64,000 nucleotides of DNA from Fictibacillus barbaricus. Its GTDB lineage: Bacteria > Bacillota > Bacilli > Bacillales > Fictibacillaceae. The notes under the pieces were generated by a model that saw nothing but the letters and a program-made list of their open reading frames with translations, was not told the origin of the DNA and did not search any database. Below, piece by piece: positions 36,878-45,827 of the stretch (its first letter is position 1; every line of letters starts with the position of its first letter). The DNA is taken from positions 434,001 through 498,000 of the forward strand of contig NZ_BMCE01000002.1 in assembly GCF_014635025.1 (NCBI RefSeq). The letters are read 5' to 3'. Made by a program: the position numbers and the translations under genes.

Positions 36878-37876
36878 TTATTCCTCCTTTTGATCATCCG
36901 ATTTTATATGACTCTGAATAGTAGGTACAACATTTTTCTCAACCATATTTACGGTTTGTCTTATCGCGTTTAATACTGCATTAGCATTTGAAGATCCGTG
37001 AGCCTTAATAACAGGAGCTGCGAGGCCGAATAACCCTGCGCCACCATACTCCGTATAATCAAGTTTATCCTTTATTCCGCGAAGTTTTGGCTTTAACACA
37101 CCTGCTGCCAGCTTACTCGTAAAACTGGAAGTAAGCTGTTCTTTAATCATTGAAAACATACTGATGGCTGTACCTTCAATTGATTTAAGTACAAGGTTGC
37201 CAGCAAACCCATCACAAACTACCACATCTGCAGCTCCCATAAGTAAATCTCTTGATTCAACATTTCCTACAAAGTTGATATCCGCATCTTCCAATAAGGG
37301 AAATGCCGCCTTTGTTAGCGTATTTCCTTTTTCGCTCTCTGTCCCAACATTCAATAAACCAACACGAGGCTTCTCAATGCCTCGAACTTGCTGGCAGTAG
37401 ATTGAACCCATTAATGCATATTGCAGAAGATGTTCGGGTTTTGCATCCATATTTGCACCAACATCCAGGAATAAAAATCCCTTCCCATCAAGTGTAGGAA
37501 GTGTCGGGGCTAAAGCTGGTCTTTCTATTCCTTTTATCCGACCAACATAGAAAAGTCCGCTTGCCATCAAGGCTCCTGTATTCCCTGCAGATATATAGGC
37601 ATCAGCCTTACCTGATTTCACTTCATTTGCAGCAAGCACCATGGATGAATTTTTTTTACGTCGAACTGCGCGCACAGGCTCTTCTGATGTTTCAATTACC
37701 TCATCCGTATGTATAATACTGAACTTGTGATCTGCCGGCAGATGCTGCTTAATTTTCTCTTCATCTCCCACTAATGTAATGGCGAGTTCTGGATATTGTT
37801 CTACAGCAAGTAATGCACCTTTTACGATCTCCTGTGGTGCATTGTCACCGCCCATTGCATCAATTGCAATATTCAT
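36878..37876 (-). CDS. plsX: phosphate acyltransferase PlsX
   Basis: PlsX makes acyl-phosphate from acyl-ACP for PlsY, the first step of phospholipid synthesis. The 332-residue protein begins [20 protein letters not shown], the family hallmark, and contains [36 protein letters not shown] and [18 protein letters not shown]. It lies between fapR and fabD and should share the FapR-controlled transcript. Confidence 0.98.
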   Translation of the reverse strand: MNIAIDAMGGDNAPQEIVKGALLAVEQYPELAITLVGDEEKIKQHLPADHKFSIIHTDEVIETSEEPVRAVRRKKNSSMVLAANEVKSGKADAYISAGNTGALMASGLFYVGRIKGIERPALAPTLPTLDGKGFLFLDVGANMDAKPEHLLQYALMGSIYCQQVRGIEKPRVGLLNVGTESEKGNTLTKAAFPLLEDADINFVGNVESRDLLMGAADVVVCDGFAGNLVLKSIEGTAISMFSMIKEQLTSSFTSKLAAGVLKPKLRGIKDKLDYTEYGGAGLFGLAAPVIKAHGSSNANAVLNAIRQTVNMVEKNVVPTIQSHIKSDDQKEE

Positions 37877-37882
37877 GCTGAA

Positions 37883-38455
37883 TTAACTTCCTTCCTTTGA
37901 ATCTTGTGTTGATCTGTACATCGTAAATTCTCCGTTAAACACAAGCTCTTTTTCTACAAAGCTGTTAACTTCTACGATCGATCTTTCCGAACCTGTTTCC
38001 TTTACTTTTGCTTTTGCAATAATTCTTTCTCCAACCCTGACTGGCCGGGAGAAACGAATACTCGCTTTTGCTGTTAAAGCAAGCTCATCATTGATAATAG
38101 CAACAGCAAGCGAATTGGCTTGTGCAAAAACATGGTGTCCCCTTGCAATCTTATTCCGGGAAAAAACATGCTCTTCTTTAATATCTAATATTGAAATGGC
38201 GGATTCATCAAGTTGAAGGTCAATAATTTCTCCAATGACCTCTTCTATTGCCAGTGCTTTAACATCATCAAGCTTTGTTTCCGCAACAGACTTGATTCTT
38301 TCTCTTAATTCAGGGATAGAAAGTTCAAGACGGTCCAGTCTGATTGTCTGTACACTGACACTAAACTTTTCTGCCAATTCTTCATCTGTAATAAAAGGTG
38401 TTTGTTTTATCGTCTCTCTTAGCAGCTCTTGCCGCTCTTTTTTTGTTTTTTTCAT
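37883..38455 (-). CDS. fapR: fatty acid and phospholipid synthesis repressor FapR
   Basis: FapR represses fatty acid genes and is released by malonyl-CoA. From the ATG at 38455 it is 190 residues. An N-terminal helix-turn-helix ([20 protein letters not shown], residues ~20-39) is followed by a linker helix and a hot-dog domain with [20 protein letters not shown], the ligand-binding region. The upstream in-frame extension has no site. A FapR-like operator lies at its own promoter, which suggests autoregulation. Confidence 0.97.
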   Translation of the reverse strand: MKKTKKERQELLRETIKQTPFITDEELAEKFSVSVQTIRLDRLELSIPELRERIKSVAETKLDDVKALAIEEVIGEIIDLQLDESAISILDIKEEHVFSRNKIARGHHVFAQANSLAVAIINDELALTAKASIRFSRPVRVGERIIAKAKVKETGSERSIVEVNSFVEKELVFNGEFTMYRSTQDSKEGS

Positions 38456-38531
38456 AAATCCTTTCCTTCTTCCATAAAAAGGTCTCATTTATGAGTAAGA
38501 TAGTTGATCGTTAAATGCAACGCATTAGAAA

Positions 38532-38560
38532 AGCAGGTACCGCATCAAAGCGTACCTGCC
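38532..38560 (-). terminator. terminator-like hairpin in the fapR leader
   Basis: On the minus strand GCAGGTAC plus GC pairs with GC plus GTACCTGC around a TTTGAT-type loop, followed by TTTTCT. It lies downstream of the fapR promoter and ~75 bases before the fapR ATG, so it could terminate recG transcripts or attenuate fapR. Confidence 0.65.
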
Positions 38561-38576
38561 AATTATCTTTCTGCTA

Positions 38577-38593
38577 TTAAGAGCTGGTACTAA
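38577..38593 (-). promoter_or_regulatory. FapR operator
   Basis: The minus-strand sequence TTAGTACCAGCTCTTAA matches the FapR palindrome TTAGTACCTGGTACTAA at 13 of 17 positions, with the left half-site perfect. It begins four bases after the -10 hexamer, so bound FapR would block the start site, as at the B. subtilis fapR promoter. Confidence 0.7.
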
Positions 38594-38597
38594 TAGT

Positions 38598-38626
38598 AGT
38601 ATATAGTATCAGTCTGCTTCTTTCAA
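38598..38626 (-). promoter_or_regulatory. sigma-A promoter for the fapR operon
   Basis: On the minus strand TTGAAA (38621-38626), 17 bases, TATACT (38598-38603). Each hexamer matches consensus at five of six positions. It lies just past the recG stop. Confidence 0.75.
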
Positions 38627-38628
38627 GA

Positions 38629-40665
38629 TTAATCTAGTCTTTCTTTATCCAGCACACCTTGACTGGTTAGAATCTCTCTAATTTGTTGGTACGTATCGCT
38701 GCTCCAGAACTCATCTGAATTGACTAACCTGGCTGCGTCATTTCGTGCAGTTTCTAATATACGATAATCGTGAACAAGATCAGCTACTTTAAAGTCCGGT
38801 ACACCGCTTTGTTTATTGCCAAAAAAATCACCGGGACCCCTTAGCTCAAGATCCTTTTCAGAGAGTTCAAAACCATTCGTTGTCTCTGTCATAATTCTCA
38901 TTCGCTCTTGTCCCTCTTCTGTTTTCGGATCAGCAATGAGAACACAATAAGATTGGTCACTGCCGCGTCCAACCCTGCCCCTCAGCTGATGAAGCTGGGA
39001 TAAACCAAATCTCTCTGCGTCATATATGACCATGACTGTTGCATTTGGCACGTTCACACCAACTTCAACAACAGTGGTAGATACTAGGATCTGACAGTTA
39101 TTCGCTGCAAACTTCCTCATTACCTCATCCTTCTCTGTTGGATGAAGTCTTCCGTGCATTAAACCAACATTATACTCTTGAAAGTAGTTGCTGAGCTGCG
39201 CATGTACATCAATAGCATTTTGCACATCAACCTTTTCAGATTCCTCGATCAAGGGACATATCACATAAGCTTGCCTGCCGCTTTCGATTTCCTTTTTAAT
39301 AAAATCCAGAACCCTGTCTAACATGCCATGCTTAGCCCAGTGTGTAATGATTGGTTTTCTTCCTGCTGGCATTACATCAATCGTTGATACATCCATGTCA
39401 CCAAAAGCTGATATCGCAAGTGTCCGAGGGATAGGTGTAGCAGTCATAAAGAGAACATCCGGGCTTTCTCCTTTTTCCCTGAGCACCCTTCTCTGATTCA
39501 CGCCGAACCGGTGCTGCTCATCTGTAATCACTAAACCTAGATTTTTAAAATTTACTTCGTCTTGAATGAGAGCATGTGTACCAACCATGATCTGTATCTC
39601 ACCTTGACTTAATAGGTTTAATGTTTCTCTGCGCAGTTTACCTTTTACCGAGGAGGTTAAAAGGGCTACTGTGATGCCAAACGGGGTGAAGAGCTCCTTT
39701 AACGACTGAAAGTGCTGTTCTGCCAGTATTTCAGTAGGGACCATCAAAGCACCTTGTCTATTTGCAGTTACTGCGGCGTATAATGCGATTGCGGCTACGA
39801 CTGTTTTTCCAGATCCAACATCCCCTTGGAGCAGCCGGTTCATACGGCTAGCAGCAGACAGGTCCTTTAAGATTTCATCCACCACTCTCTGCTGAGCATC
39901 CGTCAGTTGGAACGGCAAGGATTCAATAAACCCATCTACTCGTTTCCTGTCAAACTTCAAAGAGGCTCCTTTTGACTGCTGTCTGTTCCATTTTCTGAAT
40001 ATCTGCATCTTTAGTTGAAAAAGCAATAGCTCTTCAAAAGCCAGCCTTCTTCTCCCTGCTTTTAAAACCTGAAAGTTCTCAGGAAAATGCATCATTTTAA
40101 GTGCCGTTTCTTTGTCAGGAAGCCGGTATGCCTCTTTAAGTTCCTGCGGCAGAGGATCGGCTATCTGTCCTGAAAACTGACGAAACGCCTGATCTATTAT
40201 TTTGCGCATCGTTTTTCCATAGAGCGAACCTTTTACCGAATAAACCGGTTCGATCTTTCTATCATCTGAGAATGCTCCAAAATGCACATCACTTACCGTT
40301 AAGGTCATTTTATTACGATCCCATTTACCTGTTACAGTCAGAGTCTGACCTAGGGAAATTTGATTTTTTAAGAACGGCCGATTAAAGATGGTAGCGGTTA
40401 TCAAATATTTACCGATTAGCATCCTGAAAGACAATCTGGATTTTTTTTTCGGAAAATAACGCAGAGAAGGTTCAGAATGAACCTTCCCTTCGATTGTTGC
40501 CTTTTCATCGTGTGAAATCTCTGCCAGATCTTTCTTCTGATAATCTTCATATCGATACGGTAAGTATTCAAGCAGATCTTCAACTGAATGTATCCCCATG
40601 CTTGCTAGTTCTTCAGCTTTCTTATCACCTATTCCTGCTACAGCTGTTATGGATTGAGTAAGCAT
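38629..40665 (-). CDS. recG: ATP-dependent DNA helicase RecG
   Basis: RecG remodels stalled forks and Holliday junctions. The 678-residue protein has the N-terminal wedge/OB domain (LTVTGKWDRNKMTLTVSDVH) and helicase motifs: Walker A LLQGDVGSGKTVVAAIA, DEQH in VITDEQHRFGVNQR, and FMTATPIPRTLA. The C-terminal helicase motif reads QLRGRVGRGSDQSYC. Its start is three bases past sdaAA, with a weak GAGAAG site. Confidence 0.97.
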   Translation of the reverse strand: MLTQSITAVAGIGDKKAEELASMGIHSVEDLLEYLPYRYEDYQKKDLAEISHDEKATIEGKVHSEPSLRYFPKKKSRLSFRMLIGKYLITATIFNRPFLKNQISLGQTLTVTGKWDRNKMTLTVSDVHFGAFSDDRKIEPVYSVKGSLYGKTMRKIIDQAFRQFSGQIADPLPQELKEAYRLPDKETALKMMHFPENFQVLKAGRRRLAFEELLLFQLKMQIFRKWNRQQSKGASLKFDRKRVDGFIESLPFQLTDAQQRVVDEILKDLSAASRMNRLLQGDVGSGKTVVAAIALYAAVTANRQGALMVPTEILAEQHFQSLKELFTPFGITVALLTSSVKGKLRRETLNLLSQGEIQIMVGTHALIQDEVNFKNLGLVITDEQHRFGVNQRRVLREKGESPDVLFMTATPIPRTLAISAFGDMDVSTIDVMPAGRKPIITHWAKHGMLDRVLDFIKKEIESGRQAYVICPLIEESEKVDVQNAIDVHAQLSNYFQEYNVGLMHGRLHPTEKDEVMRKFAANNCQILVSTTVVEVGVNVPNATVMVIYDAERFGLSQLHQLRGRVGRGSDQSYCVLIADPKTEEGQERMRIMTETTNGFELSEKDLELRGPGDFFGNKQSGVPDFKVADLVHDYRILETARNDAARLVNSDEFWSSDTYQQIREILTSQGVLDKERLD

Positions 40666-40667
40666 CG

Positions 40668-41555
40668 TTACTTCTCGTTTAGCGGAATGCCGAAGATTTT
40701 TGCTTCTAGCTCTCTTCCTGTTGGCGTAGCAGCTAAACCGCCAAGTGCAGTTTCGCGCAGAGCAGATGGCATCGTTTGTCCTATTTTATACATCGCATCA
40801 ATAACTTCATCACAAGGAATGCGGCTAACGATACCCGCAAGTGCCATATCTGCAGCAACAATGGCATTACTTGCACCCATCGCATTCCTTTTTACACAAG
40901 GAACTTCTACTAATCCTGCTACAGGATCACAAACCAGCCCAAGCATATTTTTTAAGGCGATTGCCATCGCTTCAGCAGATTGAGCGGGTGTACCGCCAGC
41001 CAATTCAACGATTGCTGCTGCAGCCATTCCAGTTGCAGATCCAACTTCAGCTTGACAGCCGCCAGCCGCTCCAGAAATAGAAGCATTATTTGCCACCACA
41101 AAACCGAATGCTCCAGCAGCAAACAAGTATTCAATCATCTGCTCGCGCGTTGGGTTCAACTTTTCTTTTAACGCAAACAATGTACCAGGAACCACACCTG
41201 CAGATCCTGCAGTTGGTGTTGCACAGATCGTTCCCATTGCAGCATTCACTTCATTGGTTGCCATCGCTTTACTTACCGCATCAAGCATAAGCTCTCCAGA
41301 AAGAGACCTCCCTGTTTTGATATACGTTTGAAGCAGTTTACCGTCACCGCCGGTTAAACCAGAATGAGACTTCACGTCTTCTGTTATACCGCGCTGAACC
41401 GCTTCTTCCATAACTTTAAGATTTCTATCCATGAATGCGATGACTTCTTCTCTTGTACGGCCAGTTACATCCATTTCCTGCTCGATCATAATAGAAGAGA
41501 TCTTGCATTTTTTTGATTCAGCCAACTCTATTAACTCAGCTACATTACGAAACAT
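40668..41555 (-). CDS. sdaAA: L-serine dehydratase, iron-sulfur-dependent, alpha subunit
   Basis: SdaAA and SdaAB deaminate L-serine to pyruvate with a 4Fe-4S cluster. The 295-residue alpha chain has the family blocks GDGKLLQTYIKTGRSLSGEL and TPTAGSAGVVPGTLFAL, with Cys residues likely to bind the cluster in GTICATPTAGSA, LGLVCDPVAGLVEVPC and the region around them. I chose the ATG at 41555, which has GAGGTG upstream. It is 12 bases past sdaAB. Confidence 0.96.
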   Translation of the reverse strand: MFRNVAELIELAESKKCKISSIMIEQEMDVTGRTREEVIAFMDRNLKVMEEAVQRGITEDVKSHSGLTGGDGKLLQTYIKTGRSLSGELMLDAVSKAMATNEVNAAMGTICATPTAGSAGVVPGTLFALKEKLNPTREQMIEYLFAAGAFGFVVANNASISGAAGGCQAEVGSATGMAAAAIVELAGGTPAQSAEAMAIALKNMLGLVCDPVAGLVEVPCVKRNAMGASNAIVAADMALAGIVSRIPCDEVIDAMYKIGQTMPSALRETALGGLAATPTGRELEAKIFGIPLNEK

Positions 41556-41567
41556 TCTTCTCACCTC

Positions 41568-42230
41568 TTAGTCGTGTATCTTTACCACTTGCTGAACAAT
41601 AGGGAGAGAACTTAATTCGTCAATGATGATTTCATCTGCATTCTGATCAATCTCAATAACCATCAGAGCTTCTTTCCCTTTTTCTTTCCGCGATACTTCC
41701 ATATGTCCGATATTAATTTCATGCTTTGCTAAAATATTTGCTACACCGGCAATTGCACCGTATTTGTCGTTATGAACAATAAGAAGAGCAGGATGATTAC
41801 CTGAAAGCCTTAAAGAGAAACCATTTAGTTCTGTAATTTCAATTTTTCCTCCGCCAATGGAAATGCCAACGACTTCAATCTTATCATTCTCATCACCAAT
41901 AATTACACGTGCTGTATTAGGGTGATCGGTTACCGCATCTTCAGCAGTCATAGAAATTTTAATACCTTCCTGCTTCGCGATTGTAAGCGCATCCACAATC
42001 CGAGTATCAAAAGTATCATAATCTAATATACCACCCACTATAGCCACGTCTGTTCCATGACCTCTATAGGTTTTAGCAAATGAACCATAAAACGAAATCT
42101 TTGCGTATTCTGGTTTTCTGCCAAATAGATGCCTTGCTACCCTGCCGATTCTCGCAGCACCAGCTGTATGTGAACTTGACGGTCCGATCATGATGGGACC
42201 GATTATATCAAACACACTTTTATATTTCAT
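41568..42230 (-). CDS. sdaAB: L-serine dehydratase, iron-sulfur-dependent, beta subunit
   Basis: The 220-residue beta chain has DIIGPIMIGPSSSHTAGAAR near the N-terminus, the substrate-site signature of the family, and a C-terminal ACT domain (about 148-220, LLIVHNDKYGAIAGVANILA) that probably senses serine. The ATG at 42230 follows AAGGAG. A TTG five codons upstream overlaps that site. It pairs with sdaAA. Confidence 0.96.
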   Translation of the reverse strand: MKYKSVFDIIGPIMIGPSSSHTAGAARIGRVARHLFGRKPEYAKISFYGSFAKTYRGHGTDVAIVGGILDYDTFDTRIVDALTIAKQEGIKISMTAEDAVTDHPNTARVIIGDENDKIEVVGISIGGGKIEITELNGFSLRLSGNHPALLIVHNDKYGAIAGVANILAKHEINIGHMEVSRKEKGKEALMVIEIDQNADEIIIDELSSLPIVQQVVKIHD

Positions 42231-42267
42231 GATGATCTCCTTCAAATTACGTTTTTTCCAATAAAAT

Positions 42268-42317
42268 AAGTATCCCCTCTTAACTTTATCATACTTTAAG
42301 TTTAAGAGAGAATACTT
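42268..42317 (-). terminator. possible terminator between fakA and sdaAB
   Basis: On the minus strand AAGTAT plus CTCTTAA pairs imperfectly with TTAAGAG plus ATACTT around a ~20-base loop, followed by ATTTTATT. The stem has two internal mismatches and the T-tract is interrupted. Confidence 0.4.
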
Positions 42318-42324
42318 TTCATTT

Positions 42325-44001
42325 TTACTCTACTGACAGAATGAAAGAATAGATCGGCTGTTTTCCATTATGGATTTCCGCTTCAGCATCAGGAAACTTA
42401 TCTTCAATATATTCAGCAAGTTCCTTTGCTTCTTCTTCTGAACTATCTTCACCATAGATTATAGTTACGATCTCTGAATTCTCATCCATCATGTTTGATA
42501 AAAGCTCTTTCGTAACTTCTTGTTTGTCAGTCTTAGAAGTGATGATCTTCCCTTCTGAGATTCCCATGAAATCACCTTTAGCAATTTCTACACCATCAAT
42601 GGAAGTGTCTCTCACTGCATAAGTAACTTGACCTGACTTAACAGAAGAGATGGCTTCGTTCATCTTCTTTTCATTCTCCTGCAAATCAGCAGAAGGATTG
42701 AAAGCTAATATAGAAGCAATTCCTTGTGGCACAGTCTTTGTACGAATGATCACTACTTCTTCATCAACAACACTTGCTGCTTGTTCAGAAGCCATAATAA
42801 TGTTGCTGTTATTAGGAAGAATGAATACTTTTTCTGCATTGACTTCAGCAATTGCCTTAACGATATCCTCTGTACTCGGATTCATGGTTTGTCCGCCTTG
42901 AATCACTGATGCTCCCATAGATGAAAACATCTCTTCAATGCCTTCGCCCATCGCAACAGTTACGATGCCGTACTCTTTCTTTTTCGCAGAGACTTGCTGT
43001 GAATAAGAAGGGATCACTTCATTCTCGCTCTCTAAAATCGCTGAATGTTGTTCACGCATATTTTCAATCTTGATATTAATCAAGCTTCCATAACGGTGAG
43101 CTAGAGTCAGCATGTTTCCTGGCTGTTCTGTATGAATATGAACTTTAACCACATCATCATCAGCAACAACTAAGAGAGAGTCACCGTGCTGATTTAATTC
43201 ATTACGGAAATTAGTTTCATCGAATGGGTTGTTCTTAATCTTGTTCGCTTCAAATTTAACCATAAACTCCGTGCAATATCCAAAATGGATATCTTCAGTT
43301 TTCATGTGGATTTGTGCTTTATGATGTTCAGCATTAACGAGTTCACCCATTGAAGGACCATTGACAGACACTTTTGGCAGTTCTTTTCCTTCAAGTACTG
43401 CTAAGAATCCTTCATAAACCGTAACTAACCCTTGACCGCCAGAGTCTACAACGCCTACTTCTTTTAGAACAGGAAGTAGATCCGGAGTCCGGTTTAAAGA
43501 AGCTTTGGACTCTTTTACAAGTTCCTTCATGATGTATAGAATGTCATCTGATTTTTTAGCTTCTTTTACAGCCTTTTTAGCAGCATCTTTCGCTACAGTT
43601 AAAATCGTTCCTTCTACTGGTTTCATTACTGCTTTATATGCTGTTTCAACACCTTTATCAAATGCATTAGCAAATTCAGCCGCTGTGATAGAATCTTTTC
43701 CTTCTACTGCTTTTGAGAATCCTCTAAAGAGCTGAGAAAGGATAACACCTGAGTTTCCTCGAGCTCCCATCAACAGACCCTTTGCAAATGCACTTGCAAC
43801 GGCTCCAATCTGATGAGAAGTATTCTTTTCAACTTCCTTCGCACCAGAAGTAATGGTTAGGTTCATGTTTGTTCCTGTATCACCGTCTGGCACTGGAAAT
43901 ACATTAAGTGCATCGACCATGGCCGCGTTTCTTGATAGGTTTGAAGCACCCTCGAGCACCATTTTTGAAAACTTTTTTCCGTCTAAAACTTTTAAAGACA
44001 C
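42325..44001 (-). CDS. fakA: fatty acid kinase subunit FakA-like (YloV, DAK2 domain)
   Basis: FakA phosphorylates fatty acids bound by FakB proteins, which lets exogenous fatty acids enter phospholipids. The 558-residue protein has an N-terminal DhaL/DAK2 kinase domain (about 1-200, DALNVFPVPDGDTGTNMNLT with metal-binding Asp residues; GARGNSGVILSQLFRGF), a middle domain, and a C-terminal domain of DegV-like character. It starts with GTG after GAGGAAG. It follows yloU by 15 bases. FakA function is assigned by family, and B. subtilis calls it YloV. Confidence 0.93.
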   Translation of the reverse strand: MSLKVLDGKKFSKMVLEGASNLSRNAAMVDALNVFPVPDGDTGTNMNLTITSGAKEVEKNTSHQIGAVASAFAKGLLMGARGNSGVILSQLFRGFSKAVEGKDSITAAEFANAFDKGVETAYKAVMKPVEGTILTVAKDAAKKAVKEAKKSDDILYIMKELVKESKASLNRTPDLLPVLKEVGVVDSGGQGLVTVYEGFLAVLEGKELPKVSVNGPSMGELVNAEHHKAQIHMKTEDIHFGYCTEFMVKFEANKIKNNPFDETNFRNELNQHGDSLLVVADDDVVKVHIHTEQPGNMLTLAHRYGSLINIKIENMREQHSAILESENEVIPSYSQQVSAKKKEYGIVTVAMGEGIEEMFSSMGASVIQGGQTMNPSTEDIVKAIAEVNAEKVFILPNNSNIIMASEQAASVVDEEVVIIRTKTVPQGIASILAFNPSADLQENEKKMNEAISSVKSGQVTYAVRDTSIDGVEIAKGDFMGISEGKIITSKTDKQEVTKELLSNMMDENSEIVTIIYGEDSSEEEAKELAEYIEDKFPDAEAEIHNGKQPIYSFILSVE

Positions 44002-44016
44002 AAAACTTCCTCCTAA

Positions 44017-44379
44017 CTAAGGGGTTGTCACCCTGACACCCTGAACGTAGATATTGACCGAGTCAACCGCCAAACCAAGCATTTGATCCAGGGTATATTT
44101 CACTTTGTTCTGAACGTTATGAGCCACTTCAGAAATCTTTGTTCCGTAACTTACAATAATATACATGTCGATATGTACTTCATCTTCTTCTTGTCGGACA
44201 ACGATCCCCCGGGAGAAATTTTCACGTCCTAATAGTTCAGTTATTCCATCCTTTAATTGTTTTCTTGATGCCATGCCAACAATTCCATAACAATCGATTG
44301 CTGCTCCACCAGCGATAGTGGCAATCACTTCATTAGAAATATCAATTTGACCATAGGTTGTTTTCATTTCAATGGACAT
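44017..44379 (-). CDS. yloU: Asp23/Gls24 family envelope stress protein YloU
   Basis: A 120-residue soluble protein of the Asp23 family. It starts MSIEMKTTYGQIDISNEVIA and has the conserved AGGAAIDCYGIVGMASRKQL block and a C-terminal VNIYVQGVRV strand. Family members associate with the membrane through partners and are linked to envelope stress, but the role of YloU itself is unclear. It is paired with fakA as in most Bacillota and has an AAAGGGGGA site. Confidence 0.95.
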   Translation of the reverse strand: MSIEMKTTYGQIDISNEVIATIAGGAAIDCYGIVGMASRKQLKDGITELLGRENFSRGIVVRQEEDEVHIDMYIIVSYGTKISEVAHNVQNKVKYTLDQMLGLAVDSVNIYVQGVRVTTP

Positions 44380-44457
44380 GCTTACATCCCCCTTTAAATT
44401 GTTAAATGGCTAACAAATATTTTACTATACATCAGTCTATTTTGAAAGGACTACTAC

Positions 44458-44486
44458 ATTTCACACCATGTAAATAGTATTGTCAA
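44458..44486 (-). promoter_or_regulatory. candidate sigma-A promoter for yloU-fakA
   Basis: On the minus strand a perfect TTGACA (44481-44486) is 17 bases from TGAAAT (44458-44463, four of six). It lies ~80 bases before the yloU start and is arranged back to back with the rpmB promoter. Confidence 0.5.
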
Positions 44487-44518
44487 GGGAATTTACTTGA
44501 AAACCTTTTATGAATATG

Positions 44519-44547
44519 TTGCAATGCTTCGTGAGTCATGCTAATAT
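44519..44547 (+). promoter_or_regulatory. sigma-A promoter for rpmB
   Basis: TTGCAA (44519-44524), 17 bases, TAATAT (44542-44547), with TGC just before the -10 as in extended -10 promoters. The leader to the rpmB ATG is about 60 bases. Confidence 0.65.
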
Positions 44548-44614
44548 TATTTAGTATTTAACATACGATTGAATTGATGCAAAGCTTTTTTGCTGTAAAG
44601 GAGGTTCACCTACT

Positions 44615-44803
44615 ATGGCTCGTAAATGTTTTATTACTGGAAAAGGACCTAAAACTGGTAACAAGCGTTCTCACGCGATGAACAAATCAAAGAAAAGCTG
44701 GGGAGCTAATGTCCAAAAGGTTCGCATTCTTGTGGACGGAAAGCCAAAGCGCGTATACGTATCTGCTCGTGCCCTTAAATCTGGGAAAGTTGAACGCGTA
44801 TAA
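44615..44803 (+). CDS. rpmB: 50S ribosomal protein L28
   Basis: L28 is a small zinc-free-type protein of the large subunit. The 62-residue protein begins [20 protein letters not shown] and contains [20 protein letters not shown]. It keeps one cysteine (Cys5) but lacks the four-Cys zinc ribbon of the C+ type. A GTAAAGGAGGTTCACC site precedes the ATG. It is one of three plus-strand genes and is a single-gene unit between a promoter and terminators. Confidence 0.99.
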   Translation: MARKCFITGKGPKTGNKRSHAMNKSKKSWGANVQKVRILVDGKPKRVYVSARALKSGKVERV

Positions 44804-44808
44804 ATAAA

Positions 44809-44837
44809 AACAGCAGCTATAGCTGCTGTTTTTTTAT
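44809..44837 (+). terminator. terminator after rpmB
   Basis: AACAGCAGC pairs perfectly with GCTGCTGTT around TATA, followed by TTTTTT. It starts five bases past the rpmB stop codon. Confidence 0.92.
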
Positions 44838-44857
44838 TTCTCCTAAAAAATTGTAGT

Positions 44858-44894
44858 CTGCACCTGAAAGCATGCTTTTAGGTGCAGTTTTTTT
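44858..44894 (+). terminator. second terminator after rpmB
   Basis: CTGCACCT and AAAGCATGC-type inner arms pair with AGGTGCAG (GAAAGC/GCTTTT inside), followed by TTTTTTT on the plus strand. It lies 20 bases after the first terminator, so rpmB ends in a tandem pair. Confidence 0.8.
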
Positions 44895-44963
44895 CGTTTT
44901 CAATATTCATTGCGTGAAACTTGAACACGTACCGTAACATCGTCGCCGAATATCCTTTTAAAA

Positions 44964-44993
44964 CAAAAAAAGCGCCTTGGGCGCTTTTTTTGT
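44964..44993 (-). terminator. bidirectional terminator after spoVM
   Basis: AAAAAAAGCGCC pairs with GGCGCTTTTTTT around a three-base loop. It has T-tracts on both strands and starts four bases past the spoVM stop, so it can end spoVM on the minus strand and any residual rpmB transcript on the plus strand. Confidence 0.9.
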
Positions 44994-44996
44994 TTG

Positions 44997-45077
44997 TTAT
45001 CCTTTTTTAAAAGAACCTAAGATGGCACGTACGAATCCCCCTAAGAATCTAGGAAGTTTAATGGTATAAAATTTCAT
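44997..45077 (-). CDS. spoVM: stage V sporulation protein SpoVM (26 aa)
   Basis: SpoVM is a tiny amphipathic peptide that recognises the convex forespore membrane and anchors SpoIVA to start coat assembly. The reading frame ATG (45077) to TAA encodes MKFYTIKLPRFLGGFVRAIL plus GSFKKG. B. subtilis SpoVM is also 26 residues and begins MKFYTIKLPKFLGG. The helix-breaking proline at position 9 is kept. A GGAGGAGGGG site lies five bases upstream. It sits between thiN and rpmB, its standard place. I see only a weak sigma-E-like pair upstream. Confidence 0.95.
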   Translation of the reverse strand: MKFYTIKLPRFLGGFVRAILGSFKKG

Positions 45078-45182
45078 CTTACCCCTCCTCCAGGCCCATA
45101 AAAAATGATAAGAACAGAAACATAAAATACTTTATTCCCCTTTTTATGAAATGGTGCTTCGGGGCCTGTATTCCGTAATTTT

Positions 45183-45827
45183 TTAATCACGGCTCTTTAC
45201 CATCAATATTATGCCGCAGTCGAAAGAATAAGTACCACTTTTATTTACAAGCTCATTTGAGATGCAAAGTGATGATCCAGCCTTTAAATCTGCATTGTCC
45301 AAAGGATATTTAAAGCCTTTTAATGTAATCCCTTTAACCACTTCACTATGTGAGAGAAAGGAGAAATAGGTATACTTTTTGTCTTGCTCCACTTCGTACG
45401 TACCTGGAAGTTTTAGTGAGATCTCATTTCTGATATCTATTATTCTTACGTCCACTTTGCTGAAGCGGCTTTTATATAAGAGCTGCGTATTCATTAGTTC
45501 ATGATCCAGTCTTCCGCCTGTCGCTCCAAACAACAGAAGCTCTTCTGGACTCTGTTCCAACGCCCATTCTACGGCAATTTCCATATCTGTTAAATCTTTT
45601 TCAGAACGGTACAGATTAACCTTTATCTCTTTATGAAGAATCATATTTTTTTCAGCAGCCGTAACAGAATCAAAATCACCAAATGCGTATTGCGGAACGA
45701 TTTCTTGCCGCAAAAGAAACAGCGTGCCCCTATCAACACCAATCCACAAACAGTCTGTTGTGCTGTCGTATTCCTTTAAGTCAGGAATTAGGTGTTCAGG
45801 GCCGCCTGCAACAATTCTTATTTTCAT
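45183..45827 (-). CDS. thiN: thiamine pyrophosphokinase
   Basis: ThiN makes thiamine pyrophosphate from thiamine and ATP. The 214-residue protein has CLWIGVDRGTLFLLRQ, the AFGDFDSVT motif with metal-binding aspartates near residue 53, EKDLTDMEIAVEWAL and LLFGATGGRLDHELMN. The C-terminal beta-sandwich domain follows. Its ATG overlaps the thiT stop codon, so it is co-translated with the thiamine transporter under TPP riboswitch control. Confidence 0.96.
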   Translation of the reverse strand: MKIRIVAGGPEHLIPDLKEYDSTTDCLWIGVDRGTLFLLRQEIVPQYAFGDFDSVTAAEKNMILHKEIKVNLYRSEKDLTDMEIAVEWALEQSPEELLLFGATGGRLDHELMNTQLLYKSRFSKVDVRIIDIRNEISLKLPGTYEVEQDKKYTYFSFLSHSEVVKGITLKGFKYPLDNADLKAGSSLCISNELVNKSGTYSFDCGIILMVKSRD

